Positions 29,203 through 39,143 are shown, counted from the stretch's first letter. The stretch: 64,000 bases of DNA from Terriglobus roseus DSM 18391 (GCF_000265425.1 NC_018014.1:1550001-1614000), one strand, 5' to 3'. The notes: generated from the sequence alone by a model not told the origin. Numbers and translations: made by a program.

Positions 29203-31629
29203 TTACTGACGCGCTTCCGTCGCAGGGCGAATCGCAGTCGGTGGCGGCATGGTCTTCGCCAGTGCCTCCGGCTTCTCTTCTTCCAGCTTCGGCAGCTTGC
29301 CTTCCAGTGCGAGTTCCAGCACATCGTCCATCTCGCTGACGAAGTGCAGCTTCATCTCGTCCTTGATCAACTGCGGCAACTCGTCAAAGTCCTTCTCGTT
29401 GTCCTTCGGCATGATGGCTTCGCGGATGCCGGTGCGATGCGCCGCCAGCAGCTTTTCCTTCAGACCGCCGATGGCGAGCACCTTGCCGCGCAGCGTGATC
29501 TCGCCCGTCATTGCGATGTCGCGGCGAACCGGGATCATCGTCAGGGCAGACGTGAGCGCCGTTGCCAGCGTAATGCCGGCCGACGGACCATCCTTCGGGA
29601 TCGCGCCCTCCGGCACGTGCACGTGGATGTCGATGTTGCGATAGAAGTCCTTGGGCAGGCCAAGGTGCTGCGCGCGGCTGCGGACGTAACTCAGGGCCGC
29701 CTGCGCACTCTCCTGCATCACATCGCCAAGCTGCCCCGTTGTGGTCAGCTTGCCCTTGCCATCCAGTACCTGCACTTCCGCCTGCAGGATCGCTCCGCCG
29801 ACTTCTGTCCAGGCCAGGCCCGTCACAAGACCGATCTCGCTCTTCTCCTGCATGATCGAGTCGCGGAACTTCTGTGCACCCAGGAACTCCGTGATGTTCT
29901 CCGCGGTGATCGTCTCCTTCGTGTGCTTCGCGCCCGCCTTTACGACATGGCGAACCACCTTGCGGCAGACGTTTCCGATCTCGCGCTCCAGGTTACGGAC
30001 GCCGGCCTCGCGCGTATAACCGCGGATCAGCTCCTTCAGGCCGCCATCGGTGAACTCAATGTTCTCCTCCGTCAGGCCAGTACCCTCGCGCTGCTTCTTC
30101 AGCAGGTACTGTTTCGCGATCTCGAGCTTTTCGACCTCGGTGTATCCATGCAGCCGCAGGATCTCCATACGGTCCTGCAGAGGGCCGGGGATCGTATGCA
30201 GAACATTCGCCGTCGCCACGAACAGCACCTGCGACAGGTCATACTCCACATCCAGGTAATGATCCTGGAAGGTCGAATTCTGTTCCGGGTCCAGCACTTC
30301 CAACAATGCCGAAGCCGGGTCGCCACGGAAGTCCGAGGCCATCTTGTCGATCTCGTCCAGCATGATCACCGGATTCTTCGTGCCGGCCTTCTTCATGCTC
30401 TGGATGATCTGGCCGGGCAGGGAACCGATGTACGTTCGGCGATGCCCGCGGATCTCGGCCTCGTCACGCACACCGCCCAGCGACATCCGGACGAACTTGC
30501 GGCCGGTCGCCTTGGCAATGCTCATACCCAGCGAGGTCTTACCCACGCCCGGAGGTCCGACGAAGCAAAGGATCGAACCCTTCGGATTCTTCACTAACTG
30601 ACGCACCGCCAGGAACTCCAGGATGCGGTCCTTGATCTTCGGCAGGCCGTAGTGATCCTCGTTCAGGATCGTCTCCGCGTGCTCGATGCTGCGGATATCC
30701 TTCGAACGCTTCTTCCACGGCACGGCCAGCAGCCAGTCCAGGTAGTTGCGGCTCACGGTCGACTCAGCCGACATCGGCGGCATCGCCTCCAGCTTCTTCA
30801 GCTCCTGAATCGCCTTATCGAAGACATCCTTCGGCATGCCGGCGGCTTCAATCTTCTTCTTCAGCTCGTCCCACTCGGACTTTTCGCCGCGGCCCAGTTC
30901 CTTCTGGATGGCCTTGATCTTCTCGTTGAGGTAGTACTCTTTCTGCGCGCGCTCCATCTGCCGCTTCACGCGCGATTGCACGGTGCGGTCCATGTTGAGC
31001 TTCTCAATCGCAATGTCGAGTACGTCCGCAATCTTCGCCAGGCGCAACGCCGGGTCGAAGATATCCAGTAATTCCTGCTTTTCTTCGATGGAGAGCTGCA
31101 GGTTCGCAGCGATCACGTCAGCCAGTTTCGTCGGCTCGTCCGTGCGCACGCTGGCGACCATCGTCTCGTAGTTCAGGCTCTGCTGCAGCTTCAGGTGCTG
31201 CTCGAAGCGCTGCTGTACCACCTGCATCAACTGCTCAATCTGCGGTGTGACGACAAGCTCGCTCTTGCCGGTGCGAACGGTCGCGACAAAGAAGCCGTCG
31301 TCGTCATTCAGCTCCAGCGTGCGGGCGCGCTCGACGCCTTCCACCAGCACCTTGATGTTGCCGTCCGGCATCTTCACGGACTGCACAATGTTTCCAATGG
31401 TGCCGGTCTCAAAGATGTCGTCGCCGCTTGGTTCGTCAATTGACGCGTCGTGCTGGGTCGCCAGGAAGATCTTGCGATCGCCTGTCAATGCCTCTTCCAA
31501 CGCACGCACGCTGGATTCGCGGCCGACGACGAACGGAGTCATCATGTGCGGGAAGATGACCATATCGCGGATGGGCATCATGGGGAGCTTGCGTACATCG
31601 CCGTGGGGTGCATCTGTTTGTTTAGGCAT
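29203..31629 (-). CDS. lon: ATP-dependent protease Lon
   Basis: Lon degrades damaged and regulatory proteins in the cytoplasm. The 808-residue product has the LonB-type N-terminal domain ([24 protein letters not shown]), a coiled linker, an AAA+ domain with [11 protein letters not shown] and IMLDEIDKM, and the protease domain with the catalytic Ser in KDGPSAGIT and Lys in [13 protein letters not shown]. The ATG at 31629 follows GAGGGAGA at good distance and gives the standard start. It is the last gene of the minus-strand tig-clpP-clpX-lon cluster. Upstream sequence shows no obvious CIRCE element. Confidence 0.97.
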   Translation of the reverse strand: MPKQTDAPHGDVRKLPMMPIRDMVIFPHMMTPFVVGRESSVRALEEALTGDRKIFLATQHDASIDEPSGDDIFETGTIGNIVQSVKMPDGNIKVLVEGVERARTLELNDDDGFFVATVRTGKSELVVTPQIEQLMQVVQQRFEQHLKLQQSLNYETMVASVRTDEPTKLADVIAANLQLSIEEKQELLDIFDPALRLAKIADVLDIAIEKLNMDRTVQSRVKRQMERAQKEYYLNEKIKAIQKELGRGEKSEWDELKKKIEAAGMPKDVFDKAIQELKKLEAMPPMSAESTVSRNYLDWLLAVPWKKRSKDIRSIEHAETILNEDHYGLPKIKDRILEFLAVRQLVKNPKGSILCFVGPPGVGKTSLGMSIAKATGRKFVRMSLGGVRDEAEIRGHRRTYIGSLPGQIIQSMKKAGTKNPVIMLDEIDKMASDFRGDPASALLEVLDPEQNSTFQDHYLDVEYDLSQVLFVATANVLHTIPGPLQDRMEILRLHGYTEVEKLEIAKQYLLKKQREGTGLTEENIEFTDGGLKELIRGYTREAGVRNLEREIGNVCRKVVRHVVKAGAKHTKETITAENITEFLGAQKFRDSIMQEKSEIGLVTGLAWTEVGGAILQAEVQVLDGKGKLTTTGQLGDVMQESAQAALSYVRSRAQHLGLPKDFYRNIDIHVHVPEGAIPKDGPSAGITLATALTSALTMIPVRRDIAMTGEITLRGKVLAIGGLKEKLLAAHRTGIREAIMPKDNEKDFDELPQLIKDEMKLHFVSEMDDVLELALEGKLPKLEEEKPEALAKTMPPPTAIRPATEARQ

Positions 31630-31767
31630 GGTCTCCCTCATTAGACGTCCAAATGCGTCGCAGGATGCGGATGCACTCGATCGCTTCCGGAGATTGTAGC
31701 GCCTAACAGGCATTCGCACGCACGCCAGTGACGGCCTGCGCAGCTCGCATTTATGGTGCGATATCAA

Positions 31768-31798
31768 AAGGGCACTGAGTTTGAAACTCAGTGCCCTT
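31768..31798 (-). terminator. Terminator of clpX
   Basis: Two 15-base arms, AAGGGCACTGAGTTT and its exact complement, flank a single G, and the minus-strand reading continues TTGATAT. It separates clpX from lon, so lon probably has its own promoter. Confidence 0.85.
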
Positions 31799-31831
31799 CA
31801 GTAATCTCCAGCGAATCGTTTGGTGCGTGAA

Positions 31832-33115
31832 CTACCCGGCCTTCTCCAACTGAACGGGGATCGTCACATTGCGGTTCTTAACCTGATCCGCTGTGATTTC
31901 GATCTCCTTGACCTTCTTGTTCGTCGGCACGGTGTACATCAGGTCGAGCATCAGCTCTTCCAGGATCATGCGCAGACCACGCGCACCCACCTTGCGGTTC
32001 AGGGCCTCGTGCGCCACGGCCTGTGCAGCCTCGGCAGTCCACGTCACCTTGACGCCTTCGAACTCGAACAGCTTCGCGTACTGCTTCAGAATGGCGTTCC
32101 GCGGACGCGTCAGGATGTCGATCAGTGCAGCCTCGTCCAGTTCGTCCAGGATGCCAAGCACCGGCAGACGTCCCACAAACTCGGGAATCAGGCCGTACTT
32201 CAACAGATCCTGCGGCTCCGCCTGGCGAAGCAGCTCACTGTCACGCTGTGCGCGAATCGGCGTAACTTCCGCCTCCTTCACGTCCAGCCCGGCAGTCTTG
32301 AAGCCGAGCGCCTTCTTGCCAATACGGCGACCGATCACCTTTTCAAGTCCGACGAAAGCTCCACCGCATATGAACAGGATGTTCGTCGTGTCCACAATGG
32401 TGAACTCCTGGTGCGGATGCTTACGTCCACCCTGCGGCGGAACGTTGGCAACGGTGCCTTCCAGCAGCTTCAGCAATGCCTGCTGCACGCCCTCACCGCT
32501 CACATCGCGCGTGATGCTCGGGTTCTCATCCTTACGGCCGATCTTGTCGATCTCGTCGATGTAGATGATGCCCTGCTGCGCGCGCGTTACGTCGCCGTCG
32601 GCAGCCTGCAGCAGCTTCAGGATGATGTTCTCGACATCCTCGCCCACATAGCCGGCTTCGGTCAGCGTGGTCGCATCGACAATCGCAAAGGGCACGTCCA
32701 GCATCTTTGCCAGCGTCTGAGCCAGCAGCGTCTTGCCGCTGCCCGTAGGGCCTACCAGCAGAATGTTCGACTTCGCCAGCTCAACATCGTTGCCGCGCGT
32801 GCGGTTCATCTGGATACGCTTGTAGTGGTTGTAAACAGCGACCGCGAGCTTCTTCTTCGTCAGGTCCTGGCCAATCACGTACTCATCCAGGAACGCCTTG
32901 ACCTCGTGCGGCTTGGGCAGATGCGCGGGCGCTGTACCGGCCTGCACTTCCGTGCGGTCATCCTCGAGGATTGAGTTGCACACGGCAACACACTCATCGC
33001 AGATGTAAGCGCGGGGATAATCTGAAGGGGATGAGATAAGCTTTGCGACTGCATCCTGCGACTTGTGGCAGAAGGAACAGCGCAGAGAGTCGTCAGAACC
33101 TTTGGAAGTTTTCAT
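31832..33115 (-). CDS. clpX: ClpX, ATPase subunit of the ClpXP protease
   Basis: ClpX unfolds tagged proteins and feeds them into ClpP. The 427-residue product has the N-terminal zinc-binding domain (CSFCHKSQ ... CDECVAVC), Walker [13 protein letters not shown], Walker [14 protein letters not shown], and the ClpP-docking IGF-type loop region near [12 protein letters not shown]. The ATG at 33115 gives the usual MKTSKG start; GAGAGGAG lies 12 bases upstream. A frame extension to TTG 33142 would run through that site and is unlikely. The paiB-like gene separates it from clpP. Confidence 0.97.
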   Translation of the reverse strand: MKTSKGSDDSLRCSFCHKSQDAVAKLISSPSDYPRAYICDECVAVCNSILEDDRTEVQAGTAPAHLPKPHEVKAFLDEYVIGQDLTKKKLAVAVYNHYKRIQMNRTRGNDVELAKSNILLVGPTGSGKTLLAQTLAKMLDVPFAIVDATTLTEAGYVGEDVENIILKLLQAADGDVTRAQQGIIYIDEIDKIGRKDENPSITRDVSGEGVQQALLKLLEGTVANVPPQGGRKHPHQEFTIVDTTNILFICGGAFVGLEKVIGRRIGKKALGFKTAGLDVKEAEVTPIRAQRDSELLRQAEPQDLLKYGLIPEFVGRLPVLGILDELDEAALIDILTRPRNAILKQYAKLFEFEGVKVTWTAEAAQAVAHEALNRKVGARGLRMILEELMLDLMYTVPTNKKVKEIEITADQVKNRNVTIPVQLEKAG

Positions 33116-33299
33116 GCGGATCCGCAACTCCTCTCCGGGCAAACCAGCACCCGGCAGAGCTTAAGTTTACACCCCTGTTCCCGTCCGCGTGACGCCACAG
33201 AGTACATCCAAAGCGTCATTTGGACCGAGCTTTCCACACCGGGAACGGTTCCGAATCAGTCATTTCCGTCAACTGGCGGCGCAACCCAAAAGGACGGCC

Positions 33300-33932
33300 A
33301 TGTACAACTCGCCCCATTTTGAAATCACCTCTACCCAGGAGATGCACGCGGTCGTCCGCGCCTGCGGTCTGGCGCAGTTCATCACCGCAACTGCCGCAGG
33401 CCTGCTCGCCACGCCACTTCCGCTGTTTCTGGACGCATCGGAAGGCACCTTCGGCACCCTCTACGGCCACGTCGCCCGCGCAAACCAGCAATGGAAGACG
33501 ACTCCAGAGCACGAGGCACTGGCCATCTTTCCGACCGTAGATGCATACATCACGCCGTCCTGGTACGAGATCAAGGCAGAGACGGGAAAGGTCGTCCCCA
33601 CTTGGGACTATGAGACGGTGCACGCCTACGGCACGGTCGAATTCTTCGACGACCCGGAACGCCTCCTCGACGCCGTCACCCGCCTGACCGACCTGCACGA
33701 AGACGGGCGTCCCGAGCCGTGGCGCGTGACCGATGCTCCGGACGACTTCATCCGGTCGCAACTGCGCGGCATCGTAGGGATCCGCATGCCCATCACGCGG
33801 CTGGAAGGGAAGCGCAAGATGAGCCAGAACCGCAGCGAAGCCGACCGATCCGGTGTGGTCACGGGGCTGACGCAATCGGAACGCGCAGAAGATCGCCTGG
33901 TAGCAGCACTGGTCCCGCTCAAAGAGTCGTAG
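33300..33932 (+). CDS. PaiB-like FMN-binding negative transcriptional regulator
   Basis: The 210-residue product begins MYNSPHFEITSTQEMHAVVR and has LLATPLPLFLDASEGTFGTLYGHVARANQQW, IFPTVDAYITPSWYEIKAE, VPTWDYETVHAYGTVEFF and a C-terminal IVGIRMPITRLEGKRKMSQNRS. This is the full PaiB family pattern of a split-barrel flavin-binding fold. PaiB was named as a repressor of sporulation and protease genes in Bacillus, but most homologues are uncharacterised. The gene is on the plus strand, opposite to the clpP and clpX genes that flank it. AAGGA precedes the ATG at 33300. Confidence 0.92.
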   Translation: MYNSPHFEITSTQEMHAVVRACGLAQFITATAAGLLATPLPLFLDASEGTFGTLYGHVARANQQWKTTPEHEALAIFPTVDAYITPSWYEIKAETGKVVPTWDYETVHAYGTVEFFDDPERLLDAVTRLTDLHEDGRPEPWRVTDAPDDFIRSQLRGIVGIRMPITRLEGKRKMSQNRSEADRSGVVTGLTQSERAEDRLVAALVPLKES

Positions 33933-33943
33933 TCGCAATAGGA

Positions 33944-33972
33944 AAAGGCCCGGCAGAAGCCGGGCCTTTCCT
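33944..33972. terminator. Bidirectional terminator between paiB-like gene and clpP
   Basis: An 11-bp stem AAAGGCCCGGC/GCCGGGCCTTT (33944-33954 with 33959-33969), with loop AGAA, lies between convergent genes, with T-rich sequence after and A-rich sequence before. Confidence 0.85.
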
Positions 33973-33989
33973 TTCAATCAGTGCTGTTC

Positions 33990-34586
33990 TTACGATTTTT
34001 GACGCGAGATGATGTCGTCGATCAGGCCGTAGTCCTTTGCCTGCTCAGCGCCCATCGTAAAGTCACGGTCGGTATCGCGTTCGATCTGGTCGAAGGTTTG
34101 GCCCGTGTGGTCCGCCATGATCTTGTTCATACGCTCGCGCAAACGAAGGATCTCGCGTGCGTGAATGTCGATCTCGGTCGCCTGACCCTGAATGCCGTGG
34201 CCCATGATCAGCGGCTGGTGAATCAGGATGCGCGAGTTGGGCAGGGCGAGACGCTTGCCCTTCTTACCGGCCATCAACAGGAAGGCTCCCATGCTTGCAG
34301 CCTGGCCAATGCACAGAGTCGAAACGTCGTTTTTGATGTACTGCATGGTGTCGTAGATAGCCATGCCTGCGCTGACCGATCCACCCGGCGAGTTGATGTA
34401 CAGCTGGATGTCCTTGTCCGGGTCTTCACCGGAGAGGAAAAGCAACTGCGCAATGATCAGGTTGGCGACGTTGTCATCGATGGGCGTGCCCAGGAAGATG
34501 ATGTTGTCGCGCAGCAGACGGCTGTAAATATCGTAGGAGCGTTCGCCCCGGCTCGTCTGCTCGAGCACCATTGGAATCAGACCCAT
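33990..34586 (-). CDS. clpP: ATP-dependent Clp protease proteolytic subunit ClpP
   Basis: The 198-residue product has the catalytic Ser in [10 protein letters not shown], His in [10 protein letters not shown] and Asp in ERDTDRDF, plus [18 protein letters not shown]. ClpP forms the two-ring protease chamber served by ClpX. The start [23 protein letters not shown] is typical, with no long propeptide. It lies downstream of tig on the same strand, separated by a strong inverted repeat. Confidence 0.97.
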   Translation of the reverse strand: MGLIPMVLEQTSRGERSYDIYSRLLRDNIIFLGTPIDDNVANLIIAQLLFLSGEDPDKDIQLYINSPGGSVSAGMAIYDTMQYIKNDVSTLCIGQAASMGAFLLMAGKKGKRLALPNSRILIHQPLIMGHGIQGQATEIDIHAREILRLRERMNKIMADHTGQTFDQIERDTDRDFTMGAEQAKDYGLIDDIISRQKS

Positions 34587-34630
34587 GTTCTCCCTCGTTC
34601 TTCCGTTGTTGCTCTTCTAGAAGTTGCGTA

Positions 34631-34684
34631 GTTTCTAGTTTCTTGTTTCTAGGAAACATCCTCTAGAAACAAGAAACTAGAAAC
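34631..34684. repeat. 22-bp perfect inverted repeat between tig and clpP
   Basis: The arm GTTTCTAGTTTCTTGTTTCTAG is cited by position because it is 22 bases (34631-34652); its exact complement is at 34663-34684, with a 10-base spacer. Each arm itself contains the octamer GTTTCTAG twice, 6 bases apart. As RNA it would be a long AU-rich stem, much less GC-rich than its surroundings. Confidence 0.8.
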
Positions 34685-34696
34685 CAGAAACTATTG

Positions 34697-36100
34697 TTAC
34701 GCCAGCTTCTCGTACAGTGCAGTAGCCGTCGCTTCGCGGCGCATCTGCTCGCGCATGCGGCCAACGGTACCGTCTTCGTTCATACGGCTGCGCAACGTCT
34801 CCAGCGGCTCACGTGTCTGCAGGGAAAGGATCATCAGCTCGCGCTCGATGTCTTCTTCCTTCACTTCCACGTTCATGTCGGCGGCTATCTTATCCAGGAT
34901 GAGCGATGCCTTGACTTCCTTCACGGCTTCGTCACGCTGTGCCTCGCGCAGACGGCCGAAGTCCAGTGTCTGCATCTGCTCGCGCGTCATGCCCTGCTGT
35001 GCCAGTGCACGAAGGCCGCGATCCAGGCGGACATCGATCTGCTGGTTCACAAAGCTCTCCGGAACGGGGAACTGGAACTTCTCGACAAGTGCGTCGACCA
35101 GCTTGCCCTTCGCCTCGGTCTCAGCCTGCTGCTTCTTGCCGGCGGTTGCGTTTTCACGCAGTCCGGTTTCGAAGTCTGCCCAAGTCTCGTACTCACCCAG
35201 CTGCTTGGCGAACTCGTCGTTCTTCTCCGGGTACACCTTGCGCTTGATGCCGTTGACCGTCACCTTGTAGTCCACGGTGATGCCGGCCAGGCGGACATCG
35301 CCGAAGTCGGACGGATAGCTGACTTCCAGCTCAAACTCCGAACCCTTCGACTGGCCGCGCAGAGCGTCGTTGAAGGCGGGCAGCGTGTTCTTGCCACCAA
35401 TCTCAACCATCACGTCTTCGCCGTCGATCTCGTCTGCTTCGTGCACGCTGGTGTCGCCCTCAGGCTTGCGGCGCGCGCCGGTGAAGCTGATCTCGGCCCA
35501 GTCGCCATCCTGCAGAGGACGGTCGTCCTCAACCGGCTCAATGGTCGCGTGCGAATCGAGCACGCGGTCCATCTCGGCCTCATACTCCGCATCTTCCAGG
35601 GCCACGTTCGGCTTCTCGACCGTAACGGTGTCGTAGCCGGTAACTTCAATGGCGGGCGCTGTCTCAAACTGTGCGCGGAAGCGCAGCGGCTGGCCGTCTT
35701 CGCAGAACAGCTCGCTCAGCTGGGGTTCAGAGATCGGCGTAAGGCCCTGTGCCTTGATCTCAGCAACAAAACGCTCCTGCACCAGCGACTCCAGCACTTC
35801 CTGGCGGATGTCCTTCGCAAAGCGGTTGCGGATGGTCGCCTCCGGCACCTTGCCGGGACGGAAGCCGGGGATACGCGCAAGCTTGCTGTAGCGCTTGATT
35901 ACCTTGCTGTAGGCCTTGGAAACCTCTTCGGCAGAGGCTTCCACGCTGACCGAACGCGTCAACTCAGGGTTGAACGGCGGGCGGTGCACGTGGCCCTCAT
36001 GCGAGTGGTCATGACCCTCGTGCGAGTGATCGTGCGTGAGTTCGGTCTGCTCTGCCGGCGTTGTCTCGGCTGCTGCGTCTACTGTCTCGTTCGGAGTCAA
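34697..36100 (-). CDS. tig: Trigger factor with a histidine-rich N-terminal extension
   Basis: Trigger factor binds ribosomes and shields nascent chains. The 467-residue product has the ribosome-binding domain with IPGFRPGKVPEATIRNRF (the GFRxGKxP loop), a PPIase domain (DGDWAEISFTG ...), and the C-terminal helical chaperone arms. Before the ribosome-binding domain lies an extra segment of about 35 residues with two DHSHEGH repeats and HVHRPP, able to bind metal ions. Start TTG 36100 is favoured because AAGG lies 9 bases upstream and the farther ATG 36163 would add an unlikely Arg-rich stretch. It heads the tig-clpP-clpX-lon cluster. Confidence 0.94.
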   Translation of the reverse strand: MTPNETVDAAAETTPAEQTELTHDHSHEGHDHSHEGHVHRPPFNPELTRSVSVEASAEEVSKAYSKVIKRYSKLARIPGFRPGKVPEATIRNRFAKDIRQEVLESLVQERFVAEIKAQGLTPISEPQLSELFCEDGQPLRFRAQFETAPAIEVTGYDTVTVEKPNVALEDAEYEAEMDRVLDSHATIEPVEDDRPLQDGDWAEISFTGARRKPEGDTSVHEADEIDGEDVMVEIGGKNTLPAFNDALRGQSKGSEFELEVSYPSDFGDVRLAGITVDYKVTVNGIKRKVYPEKNDEFAKQLGEYETWADFETGLRENATAGKKQQAETEAKGKLVDALVEKFQFPVPESFVNQQIDVRLDRGLRALAQQGMTREQMQTLDFGRLREAQRDEAVKEVKASLILDKIAADMNVEVKEEDIERELMILSLQTREPLETLRSRMNEDGTVGRMREQMRREATATALYEKLA

Positions 36101-36230
36101 AATCGGATGCCTTCTGGATGGGTCTCTGCGGCGGGCCGCGGCGGGTTCGCCGCGGGCGGTCATGCCGTCGTATCAATGGTACGGACACGCGACGGGAGGG
36201 TCAAACCAGACTGTCGCCAGCCTGGTTACA

Positions 36231-37358
36231 TTACTGCGTGGGAGCCCGATAACCGGCGTCGGATGGCGCGTCCACGCGGACACGCCACTGCAGTGTTTCG
36301 TGGGGCGCTACGACCGTCCGGGACTGCTCCGCGCTGCCGCTTCCGGTCGTACTGAAGACAATAGCGACGCTTTTGCCGTCCTTTGCCGCGTCCATCCGCA
36401 TGCTGCGAATGCTGGGCGTCATCGCCGTCAGCCGCAATGTGTACCCGTCTGCCTGGTTTCGCAACTGCATCTCCGGCCCCTGGCTCAGGTAGCTGTACTT
36501 CAGTCCGGTAAACACCGCATGCAGATCGGCTTCGCCCAGCGGCAGCGCCCGTGATGCGGCAGTCGCCGACGGAAGCACGGTCTCCGGCGCCAACACGTTC
36601 ATGCCGGAAAGACCCGACTGCGGAGCAGCGAAGTTCGCCTGCCACTCAATCACTACCGCCCGCGGCGTGTCGTTCCGATTCGTGGCAGAGATGTTTAGAT
36701 CCAGTCCGCGACCGGTAATCGTAGTGACGATCTTCGTCTCAATTCCGCTCGGCGCCGGCACATGGCCGTCCAGTCCGGCAGGAGGAGCCGCAGCAAACGT
36801 CGCGGTCGACGTGCTCCCATCAGGCAGAAAATCGCTCGTCGCCGTCTGCGCGGGCCGATTCTTCACCAATTCCGTAGCCGTTCCCCAGTTAGGACCGTTC
36901 GGGACCTGCACGCGCACCGAAATCGGCGAATCCTGAAGGCCAGGACGCGGCGCAAAGGTCAGCGGGTCAATCTGGCCGGGCAGCGACGCCTCGTCGGTTC
37001 CCACCAGCACCGGAATCTGTCCACGTCCGGGAACGTTCAGGTTGGCCTGCAGCACTGCCATGCCTGCGCCCGGCAGCAACAGAGCAGACGAAAACTGTGG
37101 TGCCATCCCCTCCGCATGCTCGCTGCGAATCATCCGGACAACGTCCTGCCCACCGGGCCGCGCGGCCAGGGTGGTCTCGGGAAGGATCTCGGGTGTGGTC
37201 ATCTTGTGGATCTTGCCGCGCATGTGCGCCTTCCACACCACACCCAGCACCGCCAGCACCACGGCCAGCAGCAGCGCCGTAACCAGCCCGGAGCTGGCAA
37301 GGCTCATGCCCCGCCCGCGCCTGCGCGTCCCGCCTGAATTTTCACTCGAACTTGGCAT
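36231..37358 (-). CDS. Membrane-anchored protein of unknown function (possible aldose-epimerase-like sandwich)
   Basis: The 375-residue product has a basic N-terminus, one transmembrane helix (SGLVTALLLAVVLAVLGVVW, about 20-40) and a large exported beta-rich domain: VLQANLNVPGRGQIPVLVGT, ITGRGLDLNISATNRNDTPRAVVIEW, and a final HETLQWRVRVDAPS. The pattern NRNDTP and the closing WRVRV strand recall galactose-mutarotase-like folds, but I cannot see catalytic histidines with confidence. The ATG at 37358 is chosen because GGAG lies 4 bases upstream. It precedes tig on the same strand with a 130-base gap. Confidence 0.7.
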   Translation of the reverse strand: MPSSSENSGGTRRRGRGMSLASSGLVTALLLAVVLAVLGVVWKAHMRGKIHKMTTPEILPETTLAARPGGQDVVRMIRSEHAEGMAPQFSSALLLPGAGMAVLQANLNVPGRGQIPVLVGTDEASLPGQIDPLTFAPRPGLQDSPISVRVQVPNGPNWGTATELVKNRPAQTATSDFLPDGSTSTATFAAAPPAGLDGHVPAPSGIETKIVTTITGRGLDLNISATNRNDTPRAVVIEWQANFAAPQSGLSGMNVLAPETVLPSATAASRALPLGEADLHAVFTGLKYSYLSQGPEMQLRNQADGYTLRLTAMTPSIRSMRMDAAKDGKSVAIVFSTTGSGSAEQSRTVVAPHETLQWRVRVDAPSDAGYRAPTQ

Positions 37359-37442
37359 CGTCTCCATTACCTGCAAGCTCTCCAAAACACTGGAAGGGGG
37401 CCGAGGCGCAGTCATTGCCACGCTACCATCATGTGAGCCGTC

Positions 37443-38156
37443 ATGCCATCAGCACGAAAGACTCACACCGCCACCGAGCTCGCCAACGTAAGCGCCAACA
37501 TCGTCGCCTGCACCCGCTGCCCGCGCCTTCGCGAATACTGCACCGCCCTGGGCGAGACGAAGCGGCGCGCCTATCTCGACTGGGATTACTGGACACTCCC
37601 AGTCCCGGGCTTCGGCGACATCAACGCACGCGTCCTCATCGTCGGCCTTGCCCCGGGCGCACACGGAGCCAACCGCACCGGCCGCCCCTTCACCGGCGAC
37701 GGAGCCGGCTATTTCATGTATCCCGTGCTCTACGAGACGGGTTTCTCCAACCAGCCAGACGCCACCGACCGCGACGACGGCCTCAAACTCCGCTACGCCC
37801 GCATCGCCTCCATCTGTCGCTGCGCCCCGCCCGGCGATAAGCCCACACCGCAGGAGATCCGCAACTGCGCCCCGCATCTCGCCGCTGAAATCGCCGCACT
37901 CCCGCGCCTGCGTGTCGTCGTCGCGCTCGGCCGTATCGCCTTCGACGGCTATCTGAACTTTCTCATCGCGCAGGGCATCATCGACTCCCGCCGCCACTAC
38001 GCCTTCACCCACGGCGCCGAACATCGTCTGCCAAACGGCATGGTCCTGCTCGCCAGCTACCACCCCTCGCTGCGCAACACCAACACCGGCCGTCTGAATA
38101 AGGCCATGTTTACCAAAATCTTCGTGCGGGCAAGGGAACTCGCCGGTCTAAGCTAA
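37443..38156 (+). CDS. Family 5 uracil-DNA glycosylase (UdgB-like)
   Basis: The 237-residue product has the iron-sulfur cysteines of family 4/5 glycosylases (ACTRCPRLREYC and ICRC) and motif A in the family 5 form, GLAPGAHGANRTGRPFTGDGAG, where the family 4 catalytic acid is absent. Motif B is SYHPSLRNTNTG. These enzymes remove uracil, hypoxanthine and related deaminated bases from DNA as the first step of base excision repair. The gene is divergent from the membrane protein gene and appears monocistronic. Confidence 0.92.
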   Translation: MPSARKTHTATELANVSANIVACTRCPRLREYCTALGETKRRAYLDWDYWTLPVPGFGDINARVLIVGLAPGAHGANRTGRPFTGDGAGYFMYPVLYETGFSNQPDATDRDDGLKLRYARIASICRCAPPGDKPTPQEIRNCAPHLAAEIAALPRLRVVVALGRIAFDGYLNFLIAQGIIDSRRHYAFTHGAEHRLPNGMVLLASYHPSLRNTNTGRLNKAMFTKIFVRARELAGLS

Positions 38157-38244
38157 ACCCACCACAACCGCACCAGGATGGCGCAATACGGAACAACCCA
38201 CACCGATGACCGCCCATCACAAAGCAAGGAAGCGAGGCCCAAGC

Positions 38245-38607
38245 ATGAGCAGCAAAAATTTCTGGATCGCCTTTATCGCAGGCACCACCGCAGGCGCCAT
38301 CGTCGCCCTGCTGTACGCACCGCAGACAGGCAAAGTCACACGCAAGAAGATCGGTAAGGCCTACGACGAAGCAGGCGACTCCTTCGACGACGCAGCCGAT
38401 TACGTGAAGGATCAGGCAGAGCGCCTCTCCAAGGAAGCCAACTCGGCCTACAAGAAGAGCGCCAAGCAGCTGGACCAGGCCTACTCCAAGGCAATCGACG
38501 CGCTGAACGACTCCTACGCCGAAGCCAAGGACAAGCTGAGCAGCGTCGCTGACGTAGCCATCGACAACGTCGAGACCATCACCAAGAAGGCCCGCTCGCT
38601 GGTGTAA
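38245..38607 (+). CDS. YtxH-domain membrane-anchored protein
   Basis: The 120-residue product begins with the YtxH signature FWIAFIAGTTAGAIVALLYAPQTGKVTRKKI: one transmembrane helix ending in LLYAPQTG. A long Ala/Lys/Asp-rich helix with heptad character follows (YDEAGDSFDDAADYVKDQAERLSKEA ...). Such proteins are general-stress-related in Bacillus, but their mechanism is unknown. GAGG lies 7 bases before ATG 38245. Confidence 0.9.
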   Translation: MSSKNFWIAFIAGTTAGAIVALLYAPQTGKVTRKKIGKAYDEAGDSFDDAADYVKDQAERLSKEANSAYKKSAKQLDQAYSKAIDALNDSYAEAKDKLSSVADVAIDNVETITKKARSLV

Positions 38608-38629
38608 ATCGCCAGCGAAGAGTGATCCA

Positions 38630-38719
38630 AAGGACCTGCACTCGGTCAGCAATCGCACGAATGTTTCGGGAAAAGCTTTCTCCCCGTTCATCTCTGGATT
38701 GGACCGGATGCAGGTCCTT
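38630..38719 (+). ncRNA. Candidate structured leader RNA
   Basis: The gap 38608-38819 holds two arms, AAGGACCTGCACTCGGTC (38630-38647) and its near complement at 38702-38719, which pair at 16 of 18 positions. Inside is a smaller hairpin GGGA-A-AA/TT-C-TCCC around AAGCTTT at about 38669-38685. The folded element ends about 100 bases before the start at 38820. It may be a leader or independent small RNA; no known family is recognised. Confidence 0.4.
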
Positions 38720-38819
38720 CAGTTTCTGCATAGAGTCGCAACTCAACGGGGAAGAGCCCGGCCATCCATCGAAGGAACAACTAAGGCCCCCAGGACGGGT
38801 CTCCATATCTGGAGAACCA

Positions 38820-39143
38820 ATGAACGAATCGACCAGCACCGCGCTCTCTCACGAGGCACGCATCCTTCGGGTGAAGAAGATTGCCCTGGAGCATTTCAAA
38901 GAAGAGCACTGGACCGAAATGGCCTCAGAGATCGGCTGTGCCGACCTTCTTATCGTGCGTGAAGAATCCCTCGGCTCCGTCTCCTGGGGTGACGATGCCT
39001 ACGCCGCGACAGTGCTGAAGATACTGGCCGCCATCGTGCAGCGAAATCCTTCGGACATCGAAAAACTCGAGATCTACGCAGAAAAATGCCTGTCTCACGC
39101 GGAGGCAGGCTCGTTCGCAGGAGTAACCCTGACGCGGATCTAA
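38820..39143 (+). CDS. Hypothetical cytoplasmic protein
   Basis: The 107-residue product reads MNESTSTALSHEARILRVKK, then a mixed helical region (HFKEEHWTEMASEIGCADLL ... YAATVLKILAAIVQRNPSDIEKLEIYAEKCL). There is no signal peptide or transmembrane segment, and I recognise no family. GGAG lies 5 bases before the ATG, which makes the start convincing. The upstream 200 bases contain a strong potential RNA structure that may control it. Confidence 0.75.
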   Translation: MNESTSTALSHEARILRVKKIALEHFKEEHWTEMASEIGCADLLIVREESLGSVSWGDDAYAATVLKILAAIVQRNPSDIEKLEIYAEKCLSHAEAGSFAGVTLTRI

